NCBI RefSeq assembly: GCF_001894825.1
Contig: NZ_BCWY01000036.1
Location: 1 to 64,000, forward strand
DNA length: 64,000 bases
DNA from: Rhodococcus jostii NBRC 16295
GTDB lineage: Bacteria; Actinomycetota; Actinomycetes; Mycobacteriales; Mycobacteriaceae
Direction of reading: 5' to 3'
In this document: positions 34,127 to 41,297 of the stretch, piece after piece
Layout: each line of letters begins with the position of its first letter
How positions within the stretch are numbered: the stretch's first letter is position 1
The notes under the pieces: generated by a model
Told to the model about the DNA's origin: nothing
The model's input: the letters and a program-made list of their open reading frames with translations, nothing else
The model's database searches: none
Program-made: the position numbers and the translations under genes

Positions 34127-34152
34127 GTACCCAGCTGCCGGGACCCTCAACC
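34127..34152 (-). promoter_or_regulatory. candidate SigF promoter of rsbW-sigF, -10 in a hairpin
   Basis: Read on the minus strand: GGTT (34152-34149), 16 nt, GGGTAC (34132-34127), 45 nt before the rsbW start. This fits the GNTT-N15-17-GGGTA pattern of SigF promoters. The -10 is enclosed by perfect 7-bp arms, CGGCAGC and GCTGCCG (34120-34140). Confidence 0.6.
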
Positions 34153-34208
34153 CGCCGACGAAACTAAGTGCGGATGCTCCACGCGATCGACCCTCACCAG
34201 CCGGTGAG

Positions 34209-34454
34209 TCAGGCGATCCGCACGTCCCGGGCCTGATCCCCCGTCTCGGTTCGGCAGACGGCGAAACGCACGCGCTGACCTTCGACGAGGATGCGGTGGC
34301 CGTCGCCGGCGATTTCGGAAACGTGCACGAAGATGTCGTCGGATCCGTCAGCCGGTGCGATGAATCCGAAGCCCTGTTCTGCGTTGAACCATCGCACCGT
34401 GCCCGTGCGCAGCGTCGTCGACTGCCGGGCCGACAACGTGTCCCCCGCGCTCAT
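34209..34454 (-). CDS. cold-shock domain protein
   Basis: An 81-residue CspA-type protein with RNP1 (AEQGFGFIAP) and RNP2 (DDIFVHVSEI) and a short N-terminal extension. It binds single-stranded RNA/DNA and prevents secondary structure. The ATG at 34454 has GGAGGG at about 7 nt and overlaps the stop of the 31-residue membrane peptide by 4 nt (ATGA), so the two are coupled. It is transcribed away from the Dps gene. Confidence 0.88.
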   Translation of the reverse strand: MSAGDTLSARQSTTLRTGTVRWFNAEQGFGFIAPADGSDDIFVHVSEIAGDGHRILVEGQRVRFAVCRTETGDQARDVRIA

Positions 34455-34546
34455 CGGGGGGCCCTCCGATCGGCCAGGCCGCGGAGCGCGGCGCCGCTCC
34501 CCAGGCTCGCGACGAGTAGGACCACAAGCAGAGCCACGTTGATCAT
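34451..34546 (-). CDS. 31-residue membrane peptide coupled to the cold-shock gene
   Basis: ATG 34546, preceded by a strong GAGGAGAAGCG site, encodes MINVALLVVLLVASLGSGAA followed by LRGLADRRAPR: one hydrophobic helix with a basic tail. Its TGA overlaps the cold-shock ATG. The strong ribosome site and the coupling favour a real gene over a chance frame. It could be a membrane-bound small protein or a leader controlling translation of the cold-shock protein. No family recognised. Confidence 0.62.
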   Translation of the reverse strand: MINVALLVVLLVASLGSGAALRGLADRRAPR

Positions 34547-34915
34547 CGCTTCTCCTCGGCGTAAGCGGTCGACACCCTGGTCGAATTGCACCGAACGTAG
34601 TGCCTTCCTGTCGGGTGCGCGGCCGTTCGGGCCGAGCGTTTGCCGAATCGAGATGTGCCACCCCGCTCGCATCGAGCGTCCGAAAGGCAGAAGATCTGAT
34701 TTGCGCGACATAGATTTTGTAGTACCGTCGAATCGTCGGAACTTCAGCGGACAAGCAAGGAACGATGCGTCACCGAATGCGGACCCGGTTGATTCGAGAA
34801 TCCCGACCGGGGGTACGCGGACTGGTGATCCGCCGCCTCACACCGTGTGGCACGGAGTTCCTCGAACGACGTAGAGGTTCCGACGGCAGGCAGTAGCGAA
34901 AGAGAGGATCCGAGA
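34547..34915. other. divergent intergenic region between cold-shock and Dps genes
   Basis: These 369 bp contain a candidate SigF promoter for Dps (34791-34816) and presumably the leftward promoter of the membrane peptide and cold-shock genes, with an AT-rich patch around 34690-34735. No further gene is convincing. Confidence 0.45.
34791..34816 (+). promoter_or_regulatory. candidate SigF promoter for the Dps gene
   Basis: GATT (34791-34794), 16 nt, GGGTAC (34811-34816), about 100 nt before the Dps start. The -10 matches exactly; the -35 fits the relaxed GNTT pattern. Dps control by the general-stress sigma factor is common in this order. Confidence 0.5.
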
Positions 34916-35455
34916 ATGTCGAAGTTCACCGTGCCAGGTCTTTCCGACGAGCAGGGAGCGCGAGTTGCCGACATACTGCAAAAGCGGCTCAGCGCCTACA
35001 ACGATCTGCATCTGACGCTCAAGCACATTCACTGGAATGTGGTGGGTCCGAATTTCATCGGCGTGCACGAGATGATCGACCCACAGGTCGAGTTGGTGCG
35101 CGGGTATGCGGACGCGGTCGCCGAACGCATCGCAGCCCTGGGGCAATCGCCCGACGGCACCCCAGCCGCGATCGCCCGTGACCGCACCTGGGACGACTAC
35201 TCGGTGAAGCGCGATACCGCGCAAGCGCACCTGGGCGCACTCGATCTCGTGTACAGCGGTGTCGTCGGAGACAACCGCAAGGCAATCTCCGAGACCGGCG
35301 ACCTCGACCCGATCACCGAGGACCTTCTCATCGGACAGACCGGTGAACTCGAGAAGTTCCAGTGGTTCGTGCGCGCCCACCTCGAGAACTCCGGCGGCAG
35401 CCTGTCCACCAACGGCGCCCACACCGAGAAGCAGGCCGCCACCCAGGCGCGCTGA
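34916..35455 (+). CDS. dps: Dps-family ferritin-like DNA-protection protein
   Basis: A 179-residue Dps protein. The inter-subunit ferroxidase ligands are visible as His in KHIHWNVVGPNFIGVHE and Asp/Glu in HEMIDPQVELVRGYADAVAE. Dps forms 12-mers that oxidise and store iron, and often bind DNA in stationary phase. The C-terminal tail (SLSTNGAHTEKQAATQAR) is polar with Lys/Arg and may touch DNA. It sits behind a SigF-like promoter and is followed by csbD-type and YeaQ-type stress genes. Confidence 0.92.
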   Translation: MSKFTVPGLSDEQGARVADILQKRLSAYNDLHLTLKHIHWNVVGPNFIGVHEMIDPQVELVRGYADAVAERIAALGQSPDGTPAAIARDRTWDDYSVKRDTAQAHLGALDLVYSGVVGDNRKAISETGDLDPITEDLLIGQTGELEKFQWFVRAHLENSGGSLSTNGAHTEKQAATQAR

Positions 35456-35497
35456 GAACCGTCAGTTCCCCCCTTCCGCAACCGAAAGGCAAAGAAC

Positions 35498-35734
35498 ATG
35501 GCTGAGAACACGAGCGGTCCGGCAGAGGCCGTCAAGGGCGTCGTCGAAGACGTCAAAGGTAAGGCGAAGGAAGCCGCGGGTGCGGTGACCGGCCAAGACG
35601 ATCTCACCCGCGAGGGCAAGGCGCAGCAGGACAAGGCCGCCGCCCAGCGCGAGGTTGCCGAGAAGGAAGCCGAAGCGGAAAAGGCTCGCGGCAAGGCCGA
35701 GGCGCAGGAAGCACGTCAACGCGCCGAACAGTGA
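35498..35734 (+). CDS. CsbD-like stress protein
   Basis: The 78-residue, highly charged helical protein starts MAENTSGPAEAVKGVVEDVK and contains GKAKEAAGAVTG, the CsbD signature, then a long Lys/Glu/Ala/Gln helix. CsbD was defined in Bacillus as a SigB-controlled protein of unknown function. GAAAGG precedes ATG 35498. It follows Dps by 42 nt and ends at a strong hairpin, so it is probably in the Dps transcript. Confidence 0.82.
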   Translation: MAENTSGPAEAVKGVVEDVKGKAKEAAGAVTGQDDLTREGKAQQDKAAAQREVAEKEAEAEKARGKAEAQEARQRAEQ

Positions 35735-35739
35735 GACAC

Positions 35740-35768
35740 GTGCGGGCCGGATCACGTCCGGCCCGCAC
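35740..35768 (+). terminator. hairpin terminator after the csbD-like gene
   Basis: Perfect 12-bp arms, GTGCGGGCCGGA (35740-35751) and TCCGGCCCGCAC (35757-35768), around a 5-nt loop TCACG, 6 nt after the stop. Confidence 0.8.
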
Positions 35769-35811
35769 CGGCCGCACCAGGCCACCACTCACCTCTCGAA
35801 AGGACTGATAC

Positions 35812-36075
35812 GTGCTAGGACTGGGAATTCTGGGCTGGATCATCATCGGCGGTCTCGCCGGATGGATCGGCAGCAAGATCATGAAAACCGACGCCCAGAT
35901 GGGGATCCTCCTCAACATCGTCGTCGGCGTCATCGGCGGACTCCTCGGCGGCTTCATCCTCAGCCTCTTCGGTACCGACGTGGAGGGCGGCGGTCTCTGG
36001 TTCAGTTTCTTCACGTGCCTCCTCGGCGCCGTGATACTCCTGTTCCTGGTCAAGCTCGTCACCGGCAGACGCTAG
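35812..36075 (+). CDS. GlsB/YeaQ/YmgE-family membrane protein
   Basis: An 87-residue protein with three hydrophobic segments, starting MLGLGILGWIIIGGLAGWIG and containing MGILLNIVVGVIGGLLGGF. This is the transglycosylase-associated (YeaQ) stress family of unknown function. GTG 35812 has GAAAGG about 8-9 nt upstream. It lies between two strong hairpins (35740 and 36090), which suggests its own promoter and terminator. Confidence 0.85.
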   Translation: MLGLGILGWIIIGGLAGWIGSKIMKTDAQMGILLNIVVGVIGGLLGGFILSLFGTDVEGGGLWFSFFTCLLGAVILLFLVKLVTGRR

Positions 36076-36089
36076 TCCTCGTTTTCCCG

Positions 36090-36128
36090 ATCCGGGCCCT
36101 CCCATCGCAATGATGGGCGGGCCCGGAT
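36090..36128 (+). terminator. long hairpin terminator after the YeaQ-type gene
   Basis: Arms ATCCGGGCCC (36090-36099) and GGGCCCGGAT (36119-36128) pair perfectly, with CCATC/GATGG pairing inside. This argues against the in-frame ATG at 36110 as a start for the next gene, because it lies inside the hairpin. Confidence 0.78.
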
Positions 36129-36196
36129 ACGTCACGCGATCCGAGAATTCACGCCAATTCGTCGCCGAAACCGGTCGAATGGGGTACTCGTTGCGG

Positions 36197-36748
36197 ATGG
36201 ACAGTCGAGGATTCGATCGGGACGACGCGAACTGGAACTTCCGCGCCCGGCACGAGACCGAGACTCAGCGGCTCGACCGCAACTGGAACGGTCTGCTCCA
36301 AGAACTGCGTGTCGTGCAGACCGGGGTGCAACTCCTCACCGGTTTCCTGTTGACGTTGCCGTTCCAGCAGCGTTTCGAGGACCTCACGGACGGCGAGGTG
36401 GCCATCTACCTCGCCACCGTCGCGCTGTCGGTCACGTCGACCATGCTGCTGGTCGCGCCGGCGGGTCTGCACCGCATGCTCTTCCGTCGCCATGCGCTCC
36501 GAGAACTCGTCGCCGCATCGCACCGGCTCGCGATGTGCGGAATCGCCACCCTCGGGTTGGCGCTGATCGGCGTGGTGGCGTTGATCTTCAGCTTCGTGCT
36601 CTCGCCCCTCGCCGGGGCCGTCGCCGCCGCGGCCGCGCTCGCCATGTTCAGCGGACTCGGGATCTTCGCCGCGATCCTGCAGTCGCGGCACCGTCCGCCC
36701 GAGAACGGAGACGCCCCGACAACCGACGACGCAGCCTCCGCTCGGTGA
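36197..36748 (+). CDS. DUF6328-type membrane protein
   Basis: A protein of about 183 residues with a charged N-terminus (RHETETQRLDRNWNGLLQEL), then four helices (from VQTGVQLLTGFLLTLPFQQR to AAALAMFSGLGIFAAIL) and a polar tail. This matches the DUF6328 family of actinobacterial membrane proteins, function unknown. ATG 36197 is taken as start; ATG 36179 is equally in frame, and ATG 36110 lies in the preceding terminator. No clean ribosome site marks the choice. Confidence 0.65.
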   Translation: MDSRGFDRDDANWNFRARHETETQRLDRNWNGLLQELRVVQTGVQLLTGFLLTLPFQQRFEDLTDGEVAIYLATVALSVTSTMLLVAPAGLHRMLFRRHALRELVAASHRLAMCGIATLGLALIGVVALIFSFVLSPLAGAVAAAAALAMFSGLGIFAAILQSRHRPPENGDAPTTDDAASAR

Positions 36749-36768
36749 GCACGGCGGGTCGGCATCGC

Positions 36769-36794
36769 GTTTCGCCCCACGGGCTCCCGGGTAG
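36769..36794 (+). promoter_or_regulatory. candidate SigF promoter for the usfY operon
   Basis: GTTT (36769-36772), 16 nt, GGGTAG (36789-36794): the best SigF-type match in the window. It lies 32 nt before the 47-residue protein that heads the usfY operon and partly overlaps the end region of the DUF6328 transcript. Confidence 0.68.
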
Positions 36795-36826
36795 GCGGAG
36801 CGGAGACGAGAGAGGAGTGACGCACC

Positions 36827-36970
36827 GTGACCGAGGACAAGCACACCGACAAGGACGAACCGAAGGGCGGCCGCCCGGGTCCTGTAGACCACGGCAAGGA
36901 CGGCGGCATGGCCACCCGAGAGAACGCATCAGAGCTGGCGGAGGAATCCGACACCGTCGACACCGACTGA
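36827..36970 (+). CDS. 47-residue charged small protein, first gene of the usfY operon
   Basis: GTG 36827, with GAGGAG about 9-10 nt upstream, encodes VTEDKHTDKDEPKGGRPGPV, then a Gly/Asp segment and an acidic end (ELAEESDTVDTD). It is very hydrophilic and probably disordered. It sits between a good SigF-type promoter and usfY (31 nt on), so it is likely stress-induced. No family is recognised. Confidence 0.6.
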   Translation: MTEDKHTDKDEPKGGRPGPVDHGKDGGMATRENASELAEESDTVDTD

Positions 36971-37001
36971 CGAAATACCGGTCGAGCACAGGAGGACTGC
37001 A

Positions 37002-37325
37002 GTGACCTATCAGCCGGACAACGGACCGAGCCGAAAGCTGAATGCCGAGCACGCCCCTCGGGACGACGCGCACACCATGCGTAGTCATGCCGGTGAAGCG
37101 ATCACCGACGGCCGCAACTGGCCGGGATACATCCTGATCGCCACCGGAGTCGCCGTGCTCGGGTTGACTCTCGTCGCAGCAGGCTACGGATTCCAAGGGT
37201 GGACGCTCATCGGTGGTATCGCGTGCATTCTGTGCCTCGTGCTGGGCACGGCGCTGGTACTTCTCGAACGGCGACGGGTCAAAGCGCTCGAGGGCGGGAC
37301 GCTGACCGATCAGGAAGGGCATTGA
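37002..37325 (+). CDS. usfY: UsfY-like membrane protein
   Basis: The 107-residue product has a polar N-terminus with RSHAGEAITDGRNWPG, then two helices (YILIATGVAVLGLTLVAAGY; TLIGGIACILCLVLGTALVL) and an ERRRVKALE tail. This is the layout of UsfY, the small protein encoded beside usfX-sigF in mycobacteria. Here it is 2.9 kb from rsbW-sigF and on the other strand. GTG 37002 has AGGAGG 6 nt upstream. It is coupled to a DinB-type gene by a 4-nt overlap. Biochemical function unknown. Confidence 0.75.
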   Translation: MTYQPDNGPSRKLNAEHAPRDDAHTMRSHAGEAITDGRNWPGYILIATGVAVLGLTLVAAGYGFQGWTLIGGIACILCLVLGTALVLLERRRVKALEGGTLTDQEGH

Positions 37326-37906
37326 CAGACCCGAAGGCGGACCTTCTCTCCTACCTGCAATCCGCCCGCGATGCGCTGCTGTGGAAACTCGACGGGCTGT
37401 CCGAGTACGACATCCGCAGACCAGTCACCCCGACGGGCACGAACCTGCTGGGCCTCGTCAAACACCTGACGGGCGTCGAGATCGGCTACTTCGGGGACAC
37501 CTTCGACCGACCCGTCGACAACCTGCCCCTGTGGTTCACCGACGATGCCGACGCCAATGTCGACATGTGGGCGACCGCCGACGAATCGCGCGAGTTCATC
37601 GTCGAGCAGTACCGCCAGGCGTGGGCGCATTCGGACGCAACCATCCAGGCCCTGCCGCTGGACGCGCCCGGCCGGATACCGCGATGGCCGGATGATCGCC
37701 GCGACGTCACGCTGCACCGCATTCTCGTGCACGTGATCGCCGAGACGCACCGGCACGCGGGGCACGCGGACATCGTGCGGGAACTCGTCGACGGAACCGT
37801 CGGACTGCGGGCGGACAACGACAACATGCCGGTAGAGGACCGAACGTGGTGGGAGAACTACCGGAACACGCTCGAACGTGCGGCGCGGGAGGCCGATCCG
37901 AGCTGA
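37322..37906 (+). CDS. DinB/DUF664-family protein
   Basis: The 194-residue four-helix protein has candidate metal ligands in LLGLVKHLTGVEIGYFG (His near residue 45) and VHVIAETHRHAGHADIVREL (His cluster near 145), as in DUF664/DinB putative thiol-dependent enzymes. TTG 37322 overlaps the usfY stop (TTGA) and has AGGAAGG upstream, so a coupled start is preferred. It would be made under SigF control with usfY. A mycothiol-linked detoxification role is a family-based guess. Confidence 0.78.
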   Translation: MTDPKADLLSYLQSARDALLWKLDGLSEYDIRRPVTPTGTNLLGLVKHLTGVEIGYFGDTFDRPVDNLPLWFTDDADANVDMWATADESREFIVEQYRQAWAHSDATIQALPLDAPGRIPRWPDDRRDVTLHRILVHVIAETHRHAGHADIVRELVDGTVGLRADNDNMPVEDRTWWENYRNTLERAAREADPS

Positions 37907-37913
37907 GCCCCTG

Positions 37914-39638
37914 TCAGCCCGCCGCCGGCTGAGGAGTCGTGGTGACGTCCGGGGTGGTGGTTGTCACCGACTGGGACTCCTCGATTTCGGTGGGCTTCGC
38001 CGCCGTCGTGGTCGTCACGGATGTTTCCGCCGCAGTCTGCGGATCCGACGCCGGGACTGCGGTTTCCGCCACTAACGCGGCGGCCGTCGTGGGTTCCGGC
38101 GAACTGGTCGTCGCGATCGTGGTTGTGGGTGTGGGTGTCGTCGTACTGCTGGTCGTGTGAGACGCGGTGACCGCGCTGCTCGCCAGCTGAGGTTTCTTCG
38201 CGCTGTCGGTGGTGGTCGGAGCCACGGTAGTGACCTCCGCCGGCTTCGTGGATGCCGCAGCTAGCTTCGCCGTCGACGGTTCTGTGGCAGCGACACGCTG
38301 CTCACCCTTCTCCGCCTCCTGCGCAAGATGTGTCAGCCAGGCCGCAGAGTACTGGGCTGACGTCAGGGGTTTCCCGTTGCCCACGTTCGCATCGCGCCAG
38401 TAGTCGAAGTGGTGACCCGTCCCCTCCCCCAGCGTCTGCTGGTACGGATCGCTCATCGCCACCTGGATCGTGTTCTCGTTGTCCTCGATGAAACCGATGA
38501 TCTCGTTGCGGACCTTCGTGGGCAGGTACACCAAGTCGACCGCCTTGTTCGAGGAGATCGGACCGGTCGGCGTATCCGTTTGCGTCGTAACGGTGCCGGG
38601 CTTGTAGGCCGGGTCAGACACCTTGACCAGGACGTCGAGGAAGGTCTCGTCGGACTGCATCCAGTCGCCTTGCGCCTGAATGTCTGCGAATGCGGCGAGG
38701 GCGACCTGCCCGAGCACCACGGCGAGATCCTGGCCCGTCGCCGGGGTCAGTCCGTCTTTCTGCAGGGAGTCGACATTCAGCTGCCGTCCCACGTTGATCG
38801 CAAGTTGCAGCAGAGCGATGTTTTCGGGCGCGGAGCAGGTCAGGTCGCCCTCCGAACAGAAGGACGCCACCTTCCCGTCCAGCGCGCCGAAGCTGCCGGA
38901 CGTGCCGGGAAGCGCACCCCGCCCCGGTGTGCCCGACTGACCCGACTGGTAGGCGAGGTCGAAGCCGTCGGGACTGCGGAATTCGTTCTCGGCCCCCGGA
39001 AAAGGTCCCCCGCCCACGTCGCGGCCCGCGTCCGCCAGGATGACGACACCGACCACGGAGGCGGGATCGAGGATCTCGTACGACCCGTCCTCGCCGTCCT
39101 GATTGCCGACCTCCATCGCAACCCGCCGCGCGACATCGGCACCCTCGCTGTAACCGACGATCGAGAACTTCGTGTCGGGACACGACGCATGGATCGAGCG
39201 CATGACGGTTTCGGTGTTGTCGACGCCAGCGTTCACGGCGTCCTCGTAGGAGTCCATATTCGCCGGATACTCGACGTACACCGCGGCATAGGACCCACCC
39301 CCGACAGCTTGCTGCGGCGCGTTCACCACCTCGTCGATCCAAGGGCTGCTGTAGTTGCTGGAATACGACGCGGGAAGCGTAGTTCCGTCGGGCGCCACGA
39401 GCATCTGATGCGTTCCCTGACGCGGGGTGTCCCCGCGACCGGCGACGGCGATGCTGACCATGTCGTAACACGCGTTCGAGGCCGCTGCTGTCAGCGCCGT
39501 CGCCGTCGTGGCCGGTGAGCCCGGGTTCGACCACGGTGTCACTAGCAGTGCTGCCAGTCCCAAAGCACCGGGCGCGACTAGAGTGCCTGCGATCCTTCGT
39601 CGATGCGCGACCTTGCGTGCGGAAACACGACGTTCCAT
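37914..39638 (-). CDS. secreted cutinase-like serine hydrolase with Thr/Pro-rich tail
   Basis: The 574-residue product has an N-terminal hydrophobic signal region (GTLVAPGALGLAALLVTPWS), a cutinase-family core with the nucleophile elbow IVGYSEGADVARR (Ser near residue 166), and later GTGHHFDYW (candidate His, about 405). The last roughly 140 residues are Thr/Ser/Pro-rich low complexity (for example SSTTTPTPTTTIATTSS), like a glycosylated stalk. Mycobacteriales cutinase-like enzymes act on lipid esters at the cell surface. No anchoring motif is seen. It stands alone on the minus strand. Confidence 0.78.
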   Translation of the reverse strand: MERRVSARKVAHRRRIAGTLVAPGALGLAALLVTPWSNPGSPATTATALTAAASNACYDMVSIAVAGRGDTPRQGTHQMLVAPDGTTLPASYSSNYSSPWIDEVVNAPQQAVGGGSYAAVYVEYPANMDSYEDAVNAGVDNTETVMRSIHASCPDTKFSIVGYSEGADVARRVAMEVGNQDGEDGSYEILDPASVVGVVILADAGRDVGGGPFPGAENEFRSPDGFDLAYQSGQSGTPGRGALPGTSGSFGALDGKVASFCSEGDLTCSAPENIALLQLAINVGRQLNVDSLQKDGLTPATGQDLAVVLGQVALAAFADIQAQGDWMQSDETFLDVLVKVSDPAYKPGTVTTQTDTPTGPISSNKAVDLVYLPTKVRNEIIGFIEDNENTIQVAMSDPYQQTLGEGTGHHFDYWRDANVGNGKPLTSAQYSAAWLTHLAQEAEKGEQRVAATEPSTAKLAAASTKPAEVTTVAPTTTDSAKKPQLASSAVTASHTTSSTTTPTPTTTIATTSSPEPTTAAALVAETAVPASDPQTAAETSVTTTTAAKPTEIEESQSVTTTTPDVTTTPQPAAG

Positions 39639-39755
39639 GGTCTACCCCATCCGTTCGTGGCGCGTGTCGAGCACCCGAGTAGGTGTCAACGCGTTAACAG
39701 ACAAGTCGCACATCGCGCCAGCGGCGTTACACACGTTCCCCGTCCGCATCCCTCT

Positions 39756-41066
39756 TCATGACGCGCGGAGGTGTGCGATCAGGACCGCCTCGACCGCCGA
39801 ATGGCGTGCCGGAGTCGGCAACGGCGGCGCGGTGGACCGGTAGTGATGCCCGGTCGGGGTGCCGAGATCGATCACATGCCGGCGGCCCGGTCTTTGTATC
39901 GAGCGAGCCGTCCACCCCGGAGCCTCCTTTGGATAGTTGCAGGCCTCGCACCACCCGGACCCGTTGCGCACCGACGTCCGGCCAAATTTGCCGTGCGGGC
40001 GGATGTGATCGTGATGCCGAATCGGGGCGTCACACCACGGAGTCCGGCACGTCCGGTCGCGGAGGTCGATCAACTTCGCCAAACCCTTCGGGAACGTCCG
40101 GGACCGCGATTCCATCACCGTCAACGCCCCCGACTGCGGGCACGAGTACAGCCGCTGCAACGTGGCCCCGACCTCGGCGTCGACCGCGTCGGCAACCCAC
40201 TGCCGGGCGATCCCCGCCGGCACCGGCCCATACCCCTGCAACTGCGCCGGCTCGTTCCCGCCGGTCAGCAGCGTTTCGTCCGACAGCACCAGGTTCACCG
40301 CCACCGGCACACCGGAAGCCACGGCCTGTCCGGTGCCGCGTGCGAACAGCAAATCCACCATCAGCTGATTCCGGGTGCGGCCACCACTACTTCCCGTGGC
40401 GATGAGATTGTCCGCATCCCGGCCCAGCGTCGCCTGCAGGCACACCGCCTGCTCCACCGGCATCAACACGCTGAGGTACGCCATGGAGTCCGGTGCGGGC
40501 CGCGGCGTCACCCGCCGTTCCGACACCGCCTTCTTATTCCGGCGGACCACGGCCGCGGCGTCGAGTTCTACCGCCAACGCCTTGGCGCGCGCGATCAGCC
40601 CTTGGTCGCCGACCCCGTCGAGAATGTCCGGGTCCGCGCACAACCGGCGGTCGACGATCCCCCGATCCTCAATCGACAAACACGCCGTCTCACGCACGAG
40701 CACCGTGGCACGCCATTCGTTCAACCGACCCGACCGCAACAGGTCCAACGCATGGGGCATCTCGTGCACCAGAGCCTGCGCGAACCCCAGATGCCGCCCA
40801 CCGCGGTTGGGTGATTCCCTGCGCGCCAACGCAATCTGCGACGCGATCCCCCGGTCCCACTCGGTACGCGGCACACTGTCAGCCTTCCGCTCCGCCCGAA
40901 TGCAGGTCGCGACGGCATCGGTGATCACCGCTTGCGCCGCGCACCCCACCGACTTCAGGGTTTCGATCGCATCGAGCCACTCGATCCCCGAGCCCGCATC
41001 CCCGCCGGCCTCGACACACCGCAGCCGCGCCGTGAACACACGCAACTCCTCCAAATCCGGCGCCAT
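39756..41066 (-). CDS. DUF222/HNH endonuclease-like protein (13E12 family)
   Basis: A 436-residue protein with an N-terminal DUF222 domain (about 20-300) and a C-terminal HNH motif with paired cysteines: RDRTCRTPWCDAPIRHHDHI and GSGWCEACNYPKE. This is the 13E12 repeat family of actinobacteria. ATG 41066 has GGGGGAA just upstream; the frame is open to 41495 but that is an overlap of the ANTAR gene. A near-consensus SOS box lies 35 bp upstream, so it should be LexA-controlled. A role in DNA repair or element maintenance is suspected, not shown. Confidence 0.85.
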   Translation of the reverse strand: MAPDLEELRVFTARLRCVEAGGDAGSGIEWLDAIETLKSVGCAAQAVITDAVATCIRAERKADSVPRTEWDRGIASQIALARRESPNRGGRHLGFAQALVHEMPHALDLLRSGRLNEWRATVLVRETACLSIEDRGIVDRRLCADPDILDGVGDQGLIARAKALAVELDAAAVVRRNKKAVSERRVTPRPAPDSMAYLSVLMPVEQAVCLQATLGRDADNLIATGSSGGRTRNQLMVDLLFARGTGQAVASGVPVAVNLVLSDETLLTGGNEPAQLQGYGPVPAGIARQWVADAVDAEVGATLQRLYSCPQSGALTVMESRSRTFPKGLAKLIDLRDRTCRTPWCDAPIRHHDHIRPHGKFGRTSVRNGSGWCEACNYPKEAPGWTARSIQRPGRRHVIDLGTPTGHHYRSTAPPLPTPARHSAVEAVLIAHLRAS

Positions 41067-41100
41067 CAATTCCCCCACAACCAACCTCCCCCAAGGTCGT

Positions 41101-41116
41101 TCGAATATGTGTTCGA
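41101..41116 (-). promoter_or_regulatory. LexA (SOS) box of the DUF222/HNH gene
   Basis: TCGAATATGTGTTCGA matches the actinobacterial SOS consensus TCGAAC-N4-GTTCGA at 11 of 12 fixed positions. It lies 35 bp before the DUF222 start. Confidence 0.75.
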
Positions 41117-41140
41117 ATATAGCCCCTCGAGCGGGAAGAT

Positions 41141-41169
41141 GGCAATAGTCGGCGCTGTCGACTATTGCC
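41141..41169. repeat. perfect 11-bp inverted repeat
   Basis: GGCAATAGTCG (41141-41151) and CGACTATTGCC (41159-41169) around a 7-nt loop, between the SOS box and the divergent ANTAR gene. It could be an operator or an RNA hairpin; no T-run follows. Confidence 0.55.
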
Positions 41170-41297
41170 GGCTCCGAATGCCCGACGGCCGGGCGCCAGG
41201 AATATGTGACTTCCGCCGTTCTGGCAGACTTGGTCGGACGTCGCGAGAACTGCGGCGCCCGGCTCATGCCGCGTTGTAGCACCTCAGGAGGCGAGTC

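Noticed and set aside
36110-36196. Upstream in-frame start for the DUF6328 gene
   Set aside because: ATG 36110 lies inside the terminator hairpin of the preceding gene; later ATGs are more likely.
37914-38300. Short repeats resembling a CRISPR or tandem array
   Set aside because: They are codon repeats for Thr/Ser/Pro in the cutinase-like tail, without constant repeat-spacer structure.
39771-40814. 347-codon plus frame over the DUF222/HNH gene
   Set aside because: Mirror of a real gene with HNH cysteines and an SOS box on the other strand.
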